Shown one piece after another: positions 48,311-55,627 of a DNA stretch of 64,000 nucleotides. Source of the stretch: Cytophagales bacterium (lineage in GTDB: Bacteria; Bacteroidota; Bacteroidia; Cytophagales; Flammeovirgaceae); the NCBI GenBank assembly GCA_025056215.1, contig JANWWC010000003.1, forward strand, positions 310,001 through 374,000. Direction: 5' to 3'. Within the stretch, counting starts at the first letter, position 1; each line of letters starts with the position of its first letter. The translations under genes and the position numbers were made by a program. The notes under the pieces are model-generated. The model did no database searches and was not told where the DNA came from. It was given only the letters and a program-made list of their open reading frames with translations.

Positions 48311-48719
48311 AATATTTTTCGTTTAAATACTACAGCAGTCTTCATTCTTGTAAAATTTCCTATTTTAACACTTTTGTAAAGTTTTCAAAACAATTCGAAA
48401 ACATTTGCGAAACGACGAGTATCTCTATAAGTTCAAAAACAATCAACTGATTATCAATTGTTTAGTAAAATTAGCTTTTTTATTTGCCATCGATTGAAAA
48501 GTTAATGTTGTTTTAATAGAGACTAAAAAAAATTTCAATTTTTTTTAAAGAAAATATCTGAAAAGTTACATGAAAATTCTGTTAAGGTCGTTATTTCAAC
48601 AGAAAAATGATAATAAATCCAAGAATTTGTTATACATTTGCGAAAATGTTAATGAAACTAAATGAATCTAAATACTCTTTTATAAAGTATTTGAATGGTT
48701 TCACTTTAAAAGTTTTGTT
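48311..48719. other. AT-rich non-coding region after pyrF
   Basis: About 400 bases with no convincing reading frame, RNA gene or strong hairpin. It contains short inverted pieces such as TTGATTATCAATTG-like sequence near 48450 and long A/T runs. It ends with a -7 box and the leader of a small secreted protein. A small RNA cannot be excluded. Confidence 0.4.
48633..48640 (+). promoter_or_regulatory. Candidate -7 promoter box before the small secreted protein
   Basis: TACATTTG matches TAnnTTTG, 79 bases upstream of the ATG at 48720. No TTTG at the right spacing was seen upstream. Confidence 0.3.
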
Positions 48720-48884
48720 ATGAGCGCTCTGAAGTATTGCCTTTTTAAGTTCATTTTTTTGATGTCTCCTTTGTTGTTTGCCTCTTTTAATCCAGATGCA
48801 CCCAAGAGAAGTAAATTGAGTACTCGCTTGAATGGAGGCTTTAAATCAAAAACAAGTTCGGCTGCTTTTACAAACGAGCTTTAA
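48720..48884 (+). CDS. Small secreted peptide (54 residues)
   Basis: ATG at 48720 opens a frame of 54 residues. The N-terminal MSALKYCLFKFIFLMSP, then LLFAS, form a positively charged, hydrophobic segment typical of a signal peptide, with likely cleavage after FAS. The mature part, about 32 residues (FNPDAPKRSKLSTRLNGGF and a Lys/Ser-rich end), is strongly basic. I recognise no family. It lies in a 690-base gap between pyrF and a membrane protein gene. A basic secreted peptide could be a processed signal or antimicrobial-type peptide, but function is unknown. Confidence 0.5.
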   Translation: MSALKYCLFKFIFLMSPLLFASFNPDAPKRSKLSTRLNGGFKSKTSSAAFTNEL

Positions 48885-49004
48885 GATCTGATTTTGCGTA
48901 GCATCTTATCCAAAGTATTTTTTGCATATCCCAATTTTTTTATTAGATTGGGGAGCTTATAATTGGTAAATCAACAGTGCAGGGAAATCAAAAAGTTTTT
49001 AACA

Positions 49005-49502
49005 ATGGATTTGTTTTATAAAATACAAACAACAGAAGTTCCTCTGCAAAAATCTACTATTTTGGTTCTCCCTTTTTCTCGAGATGAATTTTTAGATAAA
49101 CTTGCCAAATCTACCCTGACGACTTGTCGAAATCATTCATCGAGCCAATCCGAAAGCTATTTATTCTGCGGAAAAATAGACAAACAAAAGTTTAAAATAC
49201 TTCGGAAATCTGTCCATGGGGTCACTTTTTTGCCTATTTTAGAAGGGTACGTAGAAGATACTAAAAGAGGCTGCATTGTTTTTCTTCACTATAAATTATT
49301 TAACAACATAAAGCAGTTTTTCTTTTTTGCTCTACTTTTTATATTATGTGTGAGTGGTTACTTCTTCTTTATTAAAGAAGAACCTATGAATACTTTTTTA
49401 TGCTTCCTCTTTATAAGTTTAAATTACGCGGTAGCTCACGTTAATTTTCGACGGCAAGTTCGCCTTACTCACCAAGAACTTATTAAAGTGATAGAGTCAT
49501 AG
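49005..49502 (+). CDS. Membrane protein of unknown function
   Basis: A 165-residue protein from the ATG at 49005 (MDLFYKIQTTEV). A TTG 42 bases upstream is possible but less likely. The N-terminal ~95 residues are soluble with SRDEFLDKLAKST and GYVEDTKRGCIVFLHYKLF. Two membrane helices near the end (about 104-124 and 130-150) read FFFALLFILCVSGYFFF and NTFLCFLFISLNYAVA. The C-terminus FRRQVRLTHQELIKVIES is cytoplasmic. I recognise no family. It stands alone, followed by a response-regulator gene 146 bases downstream. Confidence 0.65.
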   Translation: MDLFYKIQTTEVPLQKSTILVLPFSRDEFLDKLAKSTLTTCRNHSSSQSESYLFCGKIDKQKFKILRKSVHGVTFLPILEGYVEDTKRGCIVFLHYKLFNNIKQFFFFALLFILCVSGYFFFIKEEPMNTFLCFLFISLNYAVAHVNFRRQVRLTHQELIKVIES

Positions 49503-49539
49503 AGGTGTGTAAATTGCATTTTTACCTTAAACTAATCCT

Positions 49540-49547
49540 TAAATTTG
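49540..49547 (+). promoter_or_regulatory. Candidate -7 promoter box before the response regulator
   Basis: TAAATTTG matches TAnnTTTG, about 100 bases upstream of the response-regulator start. The distance is long, so the leader may be extended or the box may be fortuitous. Confidence 0.25.
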
Positions 49548-49648
49548 ATGTATGATATTTTTATTTCTTGTTTGCGTAAGTGATATAATTCTTCTATTTT
49601 ACGAAAAAACTAAGCCTTTGATAATTAAATCCATAAATTTTTTAAACG

Positions 49649-50020
49649 ATGTCAAAGCGTATTCTGATTGCAGAAGATAGTTCTGTTATACAAAATATCA
49701 CAAAAAAAGTACTTCAATTTCAGAATTTTGAGATTGAAGCGGTTAAAAATGGTCGGGAAGTTTTAGACAAAATACAAGAAAAAAACTTCGACGTCATTCT
49801 TCTTGATATTAATATGCCTTTAATGGATGGAATGGAATGTGCCCGAGCCATTCGTGCATTGCCTAATAGACAAAAAGCGGCTATTCCTATTATTGCCATT
49901 ACAGGAAATGCTAAAAATTATTCTGTAGACGATTTTAAATCTGTAGGTATTAATGAATACATTCCCAAGCCTATTAATTTCGACAATTTAGTAGCTTTAG
50001 TAAAAAAATACGTGTCATAA
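49649..50020 (+). CDS. Single-domain response regulator (CheY-like receiver)
   Basis: A 123-residue receiver with no output domain. The acidic pair is E9/D10 (AED), the phosphoacceptor is D53 in LLDINMP, the switch threonine is T85 in AITGN and the lysine is K107 in YIPKPIN. It may act as a phosphate relay or by protein contacts, as CheY and Spo0F do. No kinase gene is adjacent; the TPR histidine-kinase-like protein at 10-12.7 kb has no neighbouring regulator, but pairing is only a guess. The transglutaminase gene starts 35 bases downstream. Confidence 0.95.
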   Translation: MSKRILIAEDSSVIQNITKKVLQFQNFEIEAVKNGREVLDKIQEKNFDVILLDINMPLMDGMECARAIRALPNRQKAAIPIIAITGNAKNYSVDDFKSVGINEYIPKPINFDNLVALVKKYVS

Positions 50021-50055
50021 TAAACCCAAACAGAAGTGGCACTGCTTTTTTTGAG

Positions 50056-50928
50056 ATGAAATATAAAGTAACTCACACTACAGAGTATCGCTATAGTGAG
50101 CAGGTAAGTCTTTGCCATAATATTGCTTGTCTGCTACCTCGCTCCTTATCGTATCAGATCAATCATTACTCCGATCTTCAAATAGAGCCTTCTGCTCATT
50201 TACATGCTGAAAGAACTGATTTTTTTGGAAATAGACTTTTCTATTTTTCTATACAACAACCTCACCAAAAGTTGCGAGTAACAGCTGTTAGTGAAGTAGA
50301 GTTATTACCGCGCCCTCAAACTGTTGCGCAAGATATTCCTTGGGAAAAAGTTCGCGACAGTATGCGTTTGATTGGTAAGTCTTCTGAAAGCATTGAAATC
50401 AGACAATTTATTTTTGAATCTCCTATGGTTCCTATTACAAATGATATTAGAGAGTTTGCAAAAATTACCTTTACGCCTCAAAAGGGAATTTTTGAGGCTT
50501 GCTACGAAATGATGCAACGTATTTTTCACGAATTTAGTTTTGTATCTGGTTTTACAACTATTGCAACTCCTCTTTCAGAGGTTTTGAAACATCGAAAAGG
50601 TGTTTGTCAGGATTTTGCCCATTTGGCTATTGCTGCTATACGCTCTGTAGGATTGCCAGCTCGATATGTGAGTGGATACATTGAAACTATTCCTCCTCCT
50701 GGTAAAGAGAAGTTGATCGGAACAGATGTCTCTCATGCATGGTATTCTGTTTATATTCCTAACGAAGGATGGATGGATTTTGATCCTACTAATAATATGA
50801 TGCCTAATCTTCAGCATATTACCATTGCTTGGGGAAGGGATTATTCTGATGTAACTCCTCTAAAAGGAATTATTTATGGAAGTGGTTCTCATACGCTTTC
50901 TGTTTCGGTAGATGTACAAAAGATCTGA
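50056..50928 (+). CDS. Transglutaminase-like cysteine peptidase family protein
   Basis: A 290-residue soluble protein with the bacterial transglutaminase N-terminal domain (about 2-85, MKYKVTHTTEYRYSEQVSL) and a papain-like core. The catalytic triad is C184 in GVCQDFAHL, H227 in VSHAWYSVY and D243 in WMDFDPTNN. Related genes often neighbour an alpha-E domain protein and an ATP-grasp protein, which are absent here. The substrate is unknown; a protease or amide hydrolase role is more likely than cross-linking (inference). Confidence 0.92.
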   Translation: MKYKVTHTTEYRYSEQVSLCHNIACLLPRSLSYQINHYSDLQIEPSAHLHAERTDFFGNRLFYFSIQQPHQKLRVTAVSEVELLPRPQTVAQDIPWEKVRDSMRLIGKSSESIEIRQFIFESPMVPITNDIREFAKITFTPQKGIFEACYEMMQRIFHEFSFVSGFTTIATPLSEVLKHRKGVCQDFAHLAIAAIRSVGLPARYVSGYIETIPPPGKEKLIGTDVSHAWYSVYIPNEGWMDFDPTNNMMPNLQHITIAWGRDYSDVTPLKGIIYGSGSHTLSVSVDVQKI

Positions 50929-50973
50929 AAAAAGCTTTCGCACTTGAAAAATCGCCTTTTAAAAAGATTTCGT

Positions 50974-50981
50974 TACTTTTG
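50974..50981 (+). promoter_or_regulatory. Candidate -7 promoter box of the Wzm-like permease gene
   Basis: TACTTTTG matches TAnnTTTG, 33 bases upstream of the ATG at 51015. The upstream TTTG element is not apparent. Confidence 0.35.
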
Positions 50982-51014
50982 AAGTTCAAAATAAAAAGCC
51001 GAGTTTAATTTAAT

Positions 51015-51872
51015 ATGAGTAATTTGCAAGATGAAAAATGGGATTTAATCATAAAGCCTCATGAAAGTTTAGTGAGACTAAATATATCCGAAATATGGGC
51101 GTATCGCGACTTGCTTATGCTTTTGGTGCGTCGCGACTTCGTTTCGGTTTACAAACAAACAATTTTTGGACCTGTTTGGTTTTTTATACAGCCTGCTCTT
51201 ACGACTTTTACTTATGTTCTGATTTTTAACAACATAGCAGGACTTTCTACTGATGGAATTCCTCCTATCTTATTCTATATGTCGGGAGTAGCGTTCTGGA
51301 ACTATTTTGCAGAATGTTTCAACAGAACTTCTACAACTTTTCGCGACAACGCTCCTATTTTTGGGAAAGTGTATTTTCCGCGATTGGTGATTCCTCTTTC
51401 TATTGTGATTTCTAATCTTACTAAGCTAGGAATTCAATTATTGCTATTTTTAATTTTTTATGTGTATTTTCTTTTTAAAACAGATAGTATTTCTCCTCAA
51501 TGGCATTTATTTCCTGTAGTCATTTTTTTAATTTTGCTGTTAGCGGGATTAGGCTTAGGATTCGGGCTTATTATTACTGCTCTTACGAATAAGTACCGCG
51601 ATTTGATGTTTCTGGTTACATTCGGCATACAATTGTTGATGTATGCGACTCCAGTTATTTATCCTCTTTCTTCTATCCCTGAAAAGTATAAAAATTTCAT
51701 TTTAGCAAATCCACTCTCACCTGTTATGGAAGCATTTCGCGCTATTTTGCTAGGAACAGGTAGTTTTGAATGGCTCCACATTGGATACAGCACTTTGTTT
51801 ACAATCGTGCTATTACTGATTGGAATCATTATCTTTAATTATACCGAGCGCGATTTTATGGATACAGTTTAA
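51015..51872 (+). CDS. ABC-2 type polysaccharide export permease (Wzm/TagG-like)
   Basis: A 285-residue inner-membrane permease with six predicted helices. The N-terminal segment VRLNISEIWAYRDLLMLLVRRDFVSVYKQTIFGPVWFFIQP and the helix-region PLSPVMEAFRAILLG near 233-247 are typical of O-antigen/teichoic-acid exporters. The partner ATPase (Wzt/TagH) normally follows immediately. Here a convergent HTTM gene overlaps its end by 4 bases, so the ATPase must be elsewhere. It probably exports an LPS O-chain or other surface polysaccharide. Confidence 0.88.
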   Translation: MSNLQDEKWDLIIKPHESLVRLNISEIWAYRDLLMLLVRRDFVSVYKQTIFGPVWFFIQPALTTFTYVLIFNNIAGLSTDGIPPILFYMSGVAFWNYFAECFNRTSTTFRDNAPIFGKVYFPRLVIPLSIVISNLTKLGIQLLLFLIFYVYFLFKTDSISPQWHLFPVVIFLILLLAGLGLGFGLIITALTNKYRDLMFLVTFGIQLLMYATPVIYPLSSIPEKYKNFILANPLSPVMEAFRAILLGTGSFEWLHIGYSTLFTIVLLLIGIIIFNYTERDFMDTV

Positions 51873-53362
51873 TGGCATTGACATAATACTTCACGAATGA
51901 CTGTAGGGGTTTCTCCGTAAGGCACACTGGTCTCTTTCATAAAAACAACTTCTAAACTCGTAATATTTTTTTCTGGATATTCTCTTTGTGCTTTGCGGAG
52001 CATATAACTGCAAAAGTAAGGGCGAATTGAGGATTTGCTCACAAACAAATAGTTTTCTAAATACTTTCTCCAGCGGTCATTACGGTAAGTATCAGGTACG
52101 TGGTGAGGTTTTTCATAGCTGACGGGATATTTATTGTTCCAAATATCTGTTTTAAGAGAATCATTAGCGGAAGTAGCTTCTAAAATATACCAGCCATCAT
52201 CTCGAAACACAGTAGGAGCAAACATTCCTACTGTTTGGTCAAAGCGGAAAGCAAGAATAATTTGAGGAATAGGCTCAAGCAATTCAATAATGTTGAGACT
52301 ATGTAATTTCCAAGCGAATTGAAGCCAAATTACAATAGCACTTACGTAAAGCGAGAGCATTCGACGAGTCTCTTGCAATGTTGTCGAAAGGTAGAGCTTC
52401 CAATGAAAAAGTTGCTCTATTTTGGAGAATAAAGCAGTTATTTTTTGCATAAATTCATGAATGTGTTTTCCTATATAGGCATCGAAAATGTTCATGACAG
52501 AACTCGGCAGAATTCCTACAAATCCTAAAATGGGTGTATAGATGAAAATACCTATCATGAAGCAAAATGCTAAACTTCCATGAAAACAAACTAATGAAAT
52601 CCAAAAAATGAGTCGTAAGATTCCTTTTCCGATTGGAATCCATAGAAGGAAAGGCGCTAGCATTTCCCAGTAATAAGTAAAAAAAGTTAAAAATTTCATT
52701 AATCCTGGAAATTGAAAAAAGAATTTTTGAGCGCTCGGATAAGTGATCATATCTAAACTTAGAGCATAATAAACTGCCGAACCGTTTCTCCAGTCTTCGC
52801 CGTTTTTTTGAAAAACTGAGAAATAGTAAAGTGTAAAAATAACAAGTAGGTATCCAATGACGGAAATACCGAAATAATTTTGAGAGTTATCGTACTTTTT
52901 TTTAACTGCATCAACAGAATAATAGTGATGAGTAGGTAAAAAAATGGACCAAAAAACTAAGGAGCGCAGCAAATGATCCCCTCCTTGGTCTATTAAAATA
53001 TTGCGGTTTTGCATTGAAATGAGCATTACCCAACTACCGAGAGCAGCAAGACGCGTTTGGTATCCTATGCAATACAATAGATAAAAAAATAAGGTAACTC
53101 CAAATAAAATAATTTGGACTGTTTTGTTTCCACTAATCACGTGAAATGAAATGAAAGCGGGGTTCCACGTAATCGTACTGGAAAATAAAAAAGAGAGCGG
53201 TAAAACGCCCTCATCGGTATAAAATGCAGTGAGATGAAAAACAGAAACTAACCAATCGCCAATGAGTACACTTGCAATTCCTATTCTCATTAGAGCAAGG
53301 GCTCGTTTGTCTAATGCCCATTCGCTTGTTAAATAGGATACAAGATTTTTTAAGTATTTCAT
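51869..53362 (-). CDS. HTTM-domain (vitamin K-dependent gamma-carboxylase-like) membrane protein
   Basis: A 497-residue membrane protein with about seven to eight helices in its first 350 residues. The HTTM pattern is seen in KRALALMRIGIASVLIGDWL, FYTDEGVLP, and QNRNILIDQGGDHLLRSLVFWSIFLP. The C-terminal ~130 residues (from MFAPTVFRDDGWYILEATS) are soluble and include RNDRWRKYLENYLF. Bacterial HTTM proteins of this kind lack a shown carboxylase role. It begins at the last base after the yajC stop, so it is coupled to yajC. Confidence 0.85.
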   Translation of the reverse strand: MKYLKNLVSYLTSEWALDKRALALMRIGIASVLIGDWLVSVFHLTAFYTDEGVLPLSFLFSSTITWNPAFISFHVISGNKTVQIILFGVTLFFYLLYCIGYQTRLAALGSWVMLISMQNRNILIDQGGDHLLRSLVFWSIFLPTHHYYSVDAVKKKYDNSQNYFGISVIGYLLVIFTLYYFSVFQKNGEDWRNGSAVYYALSLDMITYPSAQKFFFQFPGLMKFLTFFTYYWEMLAPFLLWIPIGKGILRLIFWISLVCFHGSLAFCFMIGIFIYTPILGFVGILPSSVMNIFDAYIGKHIHEFMQKITALFSKIEQLFHWKLYLSTTLQETRRMLSLYVSAIVIWLQFAWKLHSLNIIELLEPIPQIILAFRFDQTVGMFAPTVFRDDGWYILEATSANDSLKTDIWNNKYPVSYEKPHHVPDTYRNDRWRKYLENYLFVSKSSIRPYFCSYMLRKAQREYPEKNITSLEVVFMKETSVPYGETPTVIREVLCQCH

Positions 53363-53716
53363 TTAAGATGAGACCTCTGTTTTTTCCTTCGTGTTTTTTT
53401 CTACTTCTCCTATATTGTAGGAGGCTTTTGTGTTTTCGTAAGAAATGGAGGATTTATCAAATTTAAGCACTGTCCCTCTACATACTTCTATTAGGACGCA
53501 ATCCTTCTCAAAGCCAACTACTTTACCGTGCAAACCACCGATTGTTACAACGTTATCTCCCTTTTTTAGGTTATCCTGAAATTTTTTTTGTTCCTTAGCT
53601 TTGCGTTGCTGGGGGCGAATGGTAAAAAAGTACATCACAATAATCATTCCTATAAAGAGCACAAGCATCGAATAATCTGCTCTTCCACCAGAAGCTTGTA
53701 AAAATAAAGAATACAT
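53363..53716 (-). CDS. yajC: Preprotein translocase subunit YajC
   Basis: A 117-residue SecDF-associated membrane protein. One membrane helix (about 17-35) is followed by the family motif FFTIRPQQRKAKEQKKFQ and the domain KKGDNVVTIGGLHGKVVGFEKDCVLIEV. The C-terminal tail is charged and disordered. It is the first gene of a two-gene unit with the HTTM gene. In related organisms it commonly sits near nusB or other translocase genes, which are absent here. Confidence 0.95.
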   Translation of the reverse strand: MYSLFLQASGGRADYSMLVLFIGMIIVMYFFTIRPQQRKAKEQKKFQDNLKKGDNVVTIGGLHGKVVGFEKDCVLIEVCRGTVLKFDKSSISYENTKASYNIGEVEKNTKEKTEVSS

Positions 53717-53741
53717 TTTCTGATTTCATTTAAGGTTTGTG

Positions 53742-53749
53742 CAAAGCTA
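53742..53749 (-). promoter_or_regulatory. Candidate -7 promoter box of yajC
   Basis: Minus-strand TAGCTTTG matches TAnnTTTG 26 bases upstream of the yajC start. The upstream element is not clear. Confidence 0.35.
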
Positions 53750-53787
53750 CACAAACATTCAAAACTAAGCGACAAAAAACAAAATTT

Positions 53788-53949
53788 TTAAGAAAGATAT
53801 TTTATTGGAAATAATTCCTTTTCAATTTTTTTAATCTGCTCTAATAATTTGTTAGCCTGGCTAAGTTGAAAACAAATTTTCTCCTTTAGAGAAAGTAATT
53901 TTGATTCTAATTCACCTAAACTGGGCGAATTTTCTTTTTTTGCTTCCAT
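53788..53949 (-). CDS. Small coiled-coil protein (53 residues)
   Basis: A frame too short for common gene-length cut-offs runs from ATG at 53949 to TAA at 53788. After MEAKKENSPSLG the protein is a single amphipathic helix, GELESKLLSLKEKI then QLSQANKLLEQIKKIEKEL, with leucine/isoleucine at heptad-like spacing. It resembles small coiled-coil division or chemoreceptor-associated proteins only by composition; I assign no function. It lies on the yajC strand, 71 bases upstream of yajC, in a gap otherwise without genes. Confidence 0.5.
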   Translation of the reverse strand: MEAKKENSPSLGELESKLLSLKEKICFQLSQANKLLEQIKKIEKELFPIKYLS

Positions 53950-54205
53950 AAAAGATCGAAGTTTAAAGGTAAAAAAATGTTTTAATCATAATAAGTTAAG
54001 CATTTCTTCTTAATCTTACAAATGTATTTAATATCATTAACAAACATTTTATTATTATGGGCTCATAACTTTTCATTTAGTAAAATTTTACAGAAAATAT
54101 TTTTTGATTTTAAAATTGCTTAGACTATTTTAATAGAAATAACCAAAAAACGTTCAAGCAAACGTTTAGAATTTTCAAGAAGTGTACCTACAAAATAATC
54201 TTCTT

Positions 54206-55627
54206 ATGATAGAAGAAAGCAGCAGCCAAGAAAAACATGAATCTACACAATATTTCGTCAGTAAAATTGAAGGAATGATAGAAAATGACGAAATTCTCTA
54301 CATGGATATTGTGGAGTTTGAAAGTGCTATTGAATACTTTTTAGAAAAAGGTCAGATACAAAAAGCATTAAAAAGCTGTGAAATAGCCTTAAGAATTCAT
54401 CCTTATTCTACTGACATTTTGCTTACAAAAGTTCAAATCTTATCTTTTTTGGAGCGGAATCAGGAGGCGCTTGAGCTTTTAGAAAAAATAGAAATGCTAT
54501 CTCCTTTCGATTCTGAGGTATTGCAAATGAAGGGTCAGTTACTTTTGTTAAATAATCGATACGAAGAAGCCCTCACTTGTTTTCAGGATCTTTTACTATA
54601 CTCATCTGAAAAATCAGATATCTACTTTCATATAGGTTTTATTTATCAGAGCCAGGAAAATTATGAAAAGGCTATTTCTTATTACAAAAAAGCTATTCAT
54701 ATCAATCCACAAAACGAAGAAGCATTACAAGAACTTCTTTATTGTTTAGAGTTACTCGACAGGTTAGAAGAAGCTATTCCTTTTTATGAGATGCTTGCTT
54801 ATGAAAACTCTGAACTCCATGCTGTTTGGTACAATTTGGGTTTGTTATATCATAAGTTAGGAAACTATGAAAGGGCTATTTTTGCATTTGATCAGGCACT
54901 TGTGATGAATCCAGATTTTTCGTCGGCATATTTTTTCATAGGAAATGCTTATATGAATCTAGAAAATTATGAAATGGCATTCCAGTATTATCTTACTACG
55001 CTGAAAATAGAAGGACCGAGTGCCGAAATTTACTGTCATCTAGGAGCTACGCGCGAGAAGATGGGCGACTACGACAGAGCTATTTATTATTTTAAAAAAG
55101 CTCTTCAAGAAGATAAAAATTACGACGAAGCTCTATATGGGATGGGAGTTTGCATGAATGCTAAGCAAAAATATATTGAAGCAGTCCATTTTTTAAGAAG
55201 CGCTATTGATTTAAATCCTGAAGAGGTAGAATATTGGATCGAGATTGCAGAAGTAGAATATAAACTTGGCAATTATCAATCGAGTTACGATGCGTTTGAG
55301 CAAGCAAGCTTACTCGACCCTGAAATTCCAGAAATATGGCTTAATTGGTCATTAGCGCTTTATGAAAATGGGGAAGTCGCAAAAGCTATTCAAATATTAG
55401 AAACAGGACTCAATCAAACTGAAAACGACCCTGATTTATTGTATAGAATGTGCGCTTATCAACTAAAAGCTGGGCATTTTAAAAAAGCTATTAACTATTT
55501 AGAAATTGCTCTGAGCACTGATTATGAGGGACACACAATTTTATATGATTTTTTTCCCCGTCTTGAGGCTCAAAAAATGATTGCAAAAATTGTAAAAGAC
55601 ATCAAAAAAAGCCTATCTGACTTATAA
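54206..55627 (+). CDS. Tetratricopeptide-repeat protein
   Basis: A 473-residue soluble protein from the ATG at 54206 (MIEESSSQEK); a GTG 24 bases upstream would add eight residues. It consists almost wholly of about a dozen TPR units, for example SDIYFHIGFIYQSQENYEKA and AVWYNLGLLYHKLGNYERA. There is no signal peptide or catalytic domain, so it is a cytoplasmic protein-protein interaction scaffold. The last 6 bases overlap the convergent DUF5686 gene. Confidence 0.9.
   Translation: MIEESSSQEKHESTQYFVSKIEGMIENDEILYMDIVEFESAIEYFLEKGQIQKALKSCEIALRIHPYSTDILLTKVQILSFLERNQEALELLEKIEMLSPFDSEVLQMKGQLLLLNNRYEEALTCFQDLLLYSSEKSDIYFHIGFIYQSQENYEKAISYYKKAIHINPQNEEALQELLYCLELLDRLEEAIPFYEMLAYENSELHAVWYNLGLLYHKLGNYERAIFAFDQALVMNPDFSSAYFFIGNAYMNLENYEMAFQYYLTTLKIEGPSAEIYCHLGATREKMGDYDRAIYYFKKALQEDKNYDEALYGMGVCMNAKQKYIEAVHFLRSAIDLNPEEVEYWIEIAEVEYKLGNYQSSYDAFEQASLLDPEIPEIWLNWSLALYENGEVAKAIQILETGLNQTENDPDLLYRMCAYQLKAGHFKKAINYLEIALSTDYEGHTILYDFFPRLEAQKMIAKIVKDIKKSLSDL

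Noticed and set aside
53137-53146. TCACGTGAAA, right half of a parS site
   Set aside because: Only one arm matches and it lies inside the HTTM gene.
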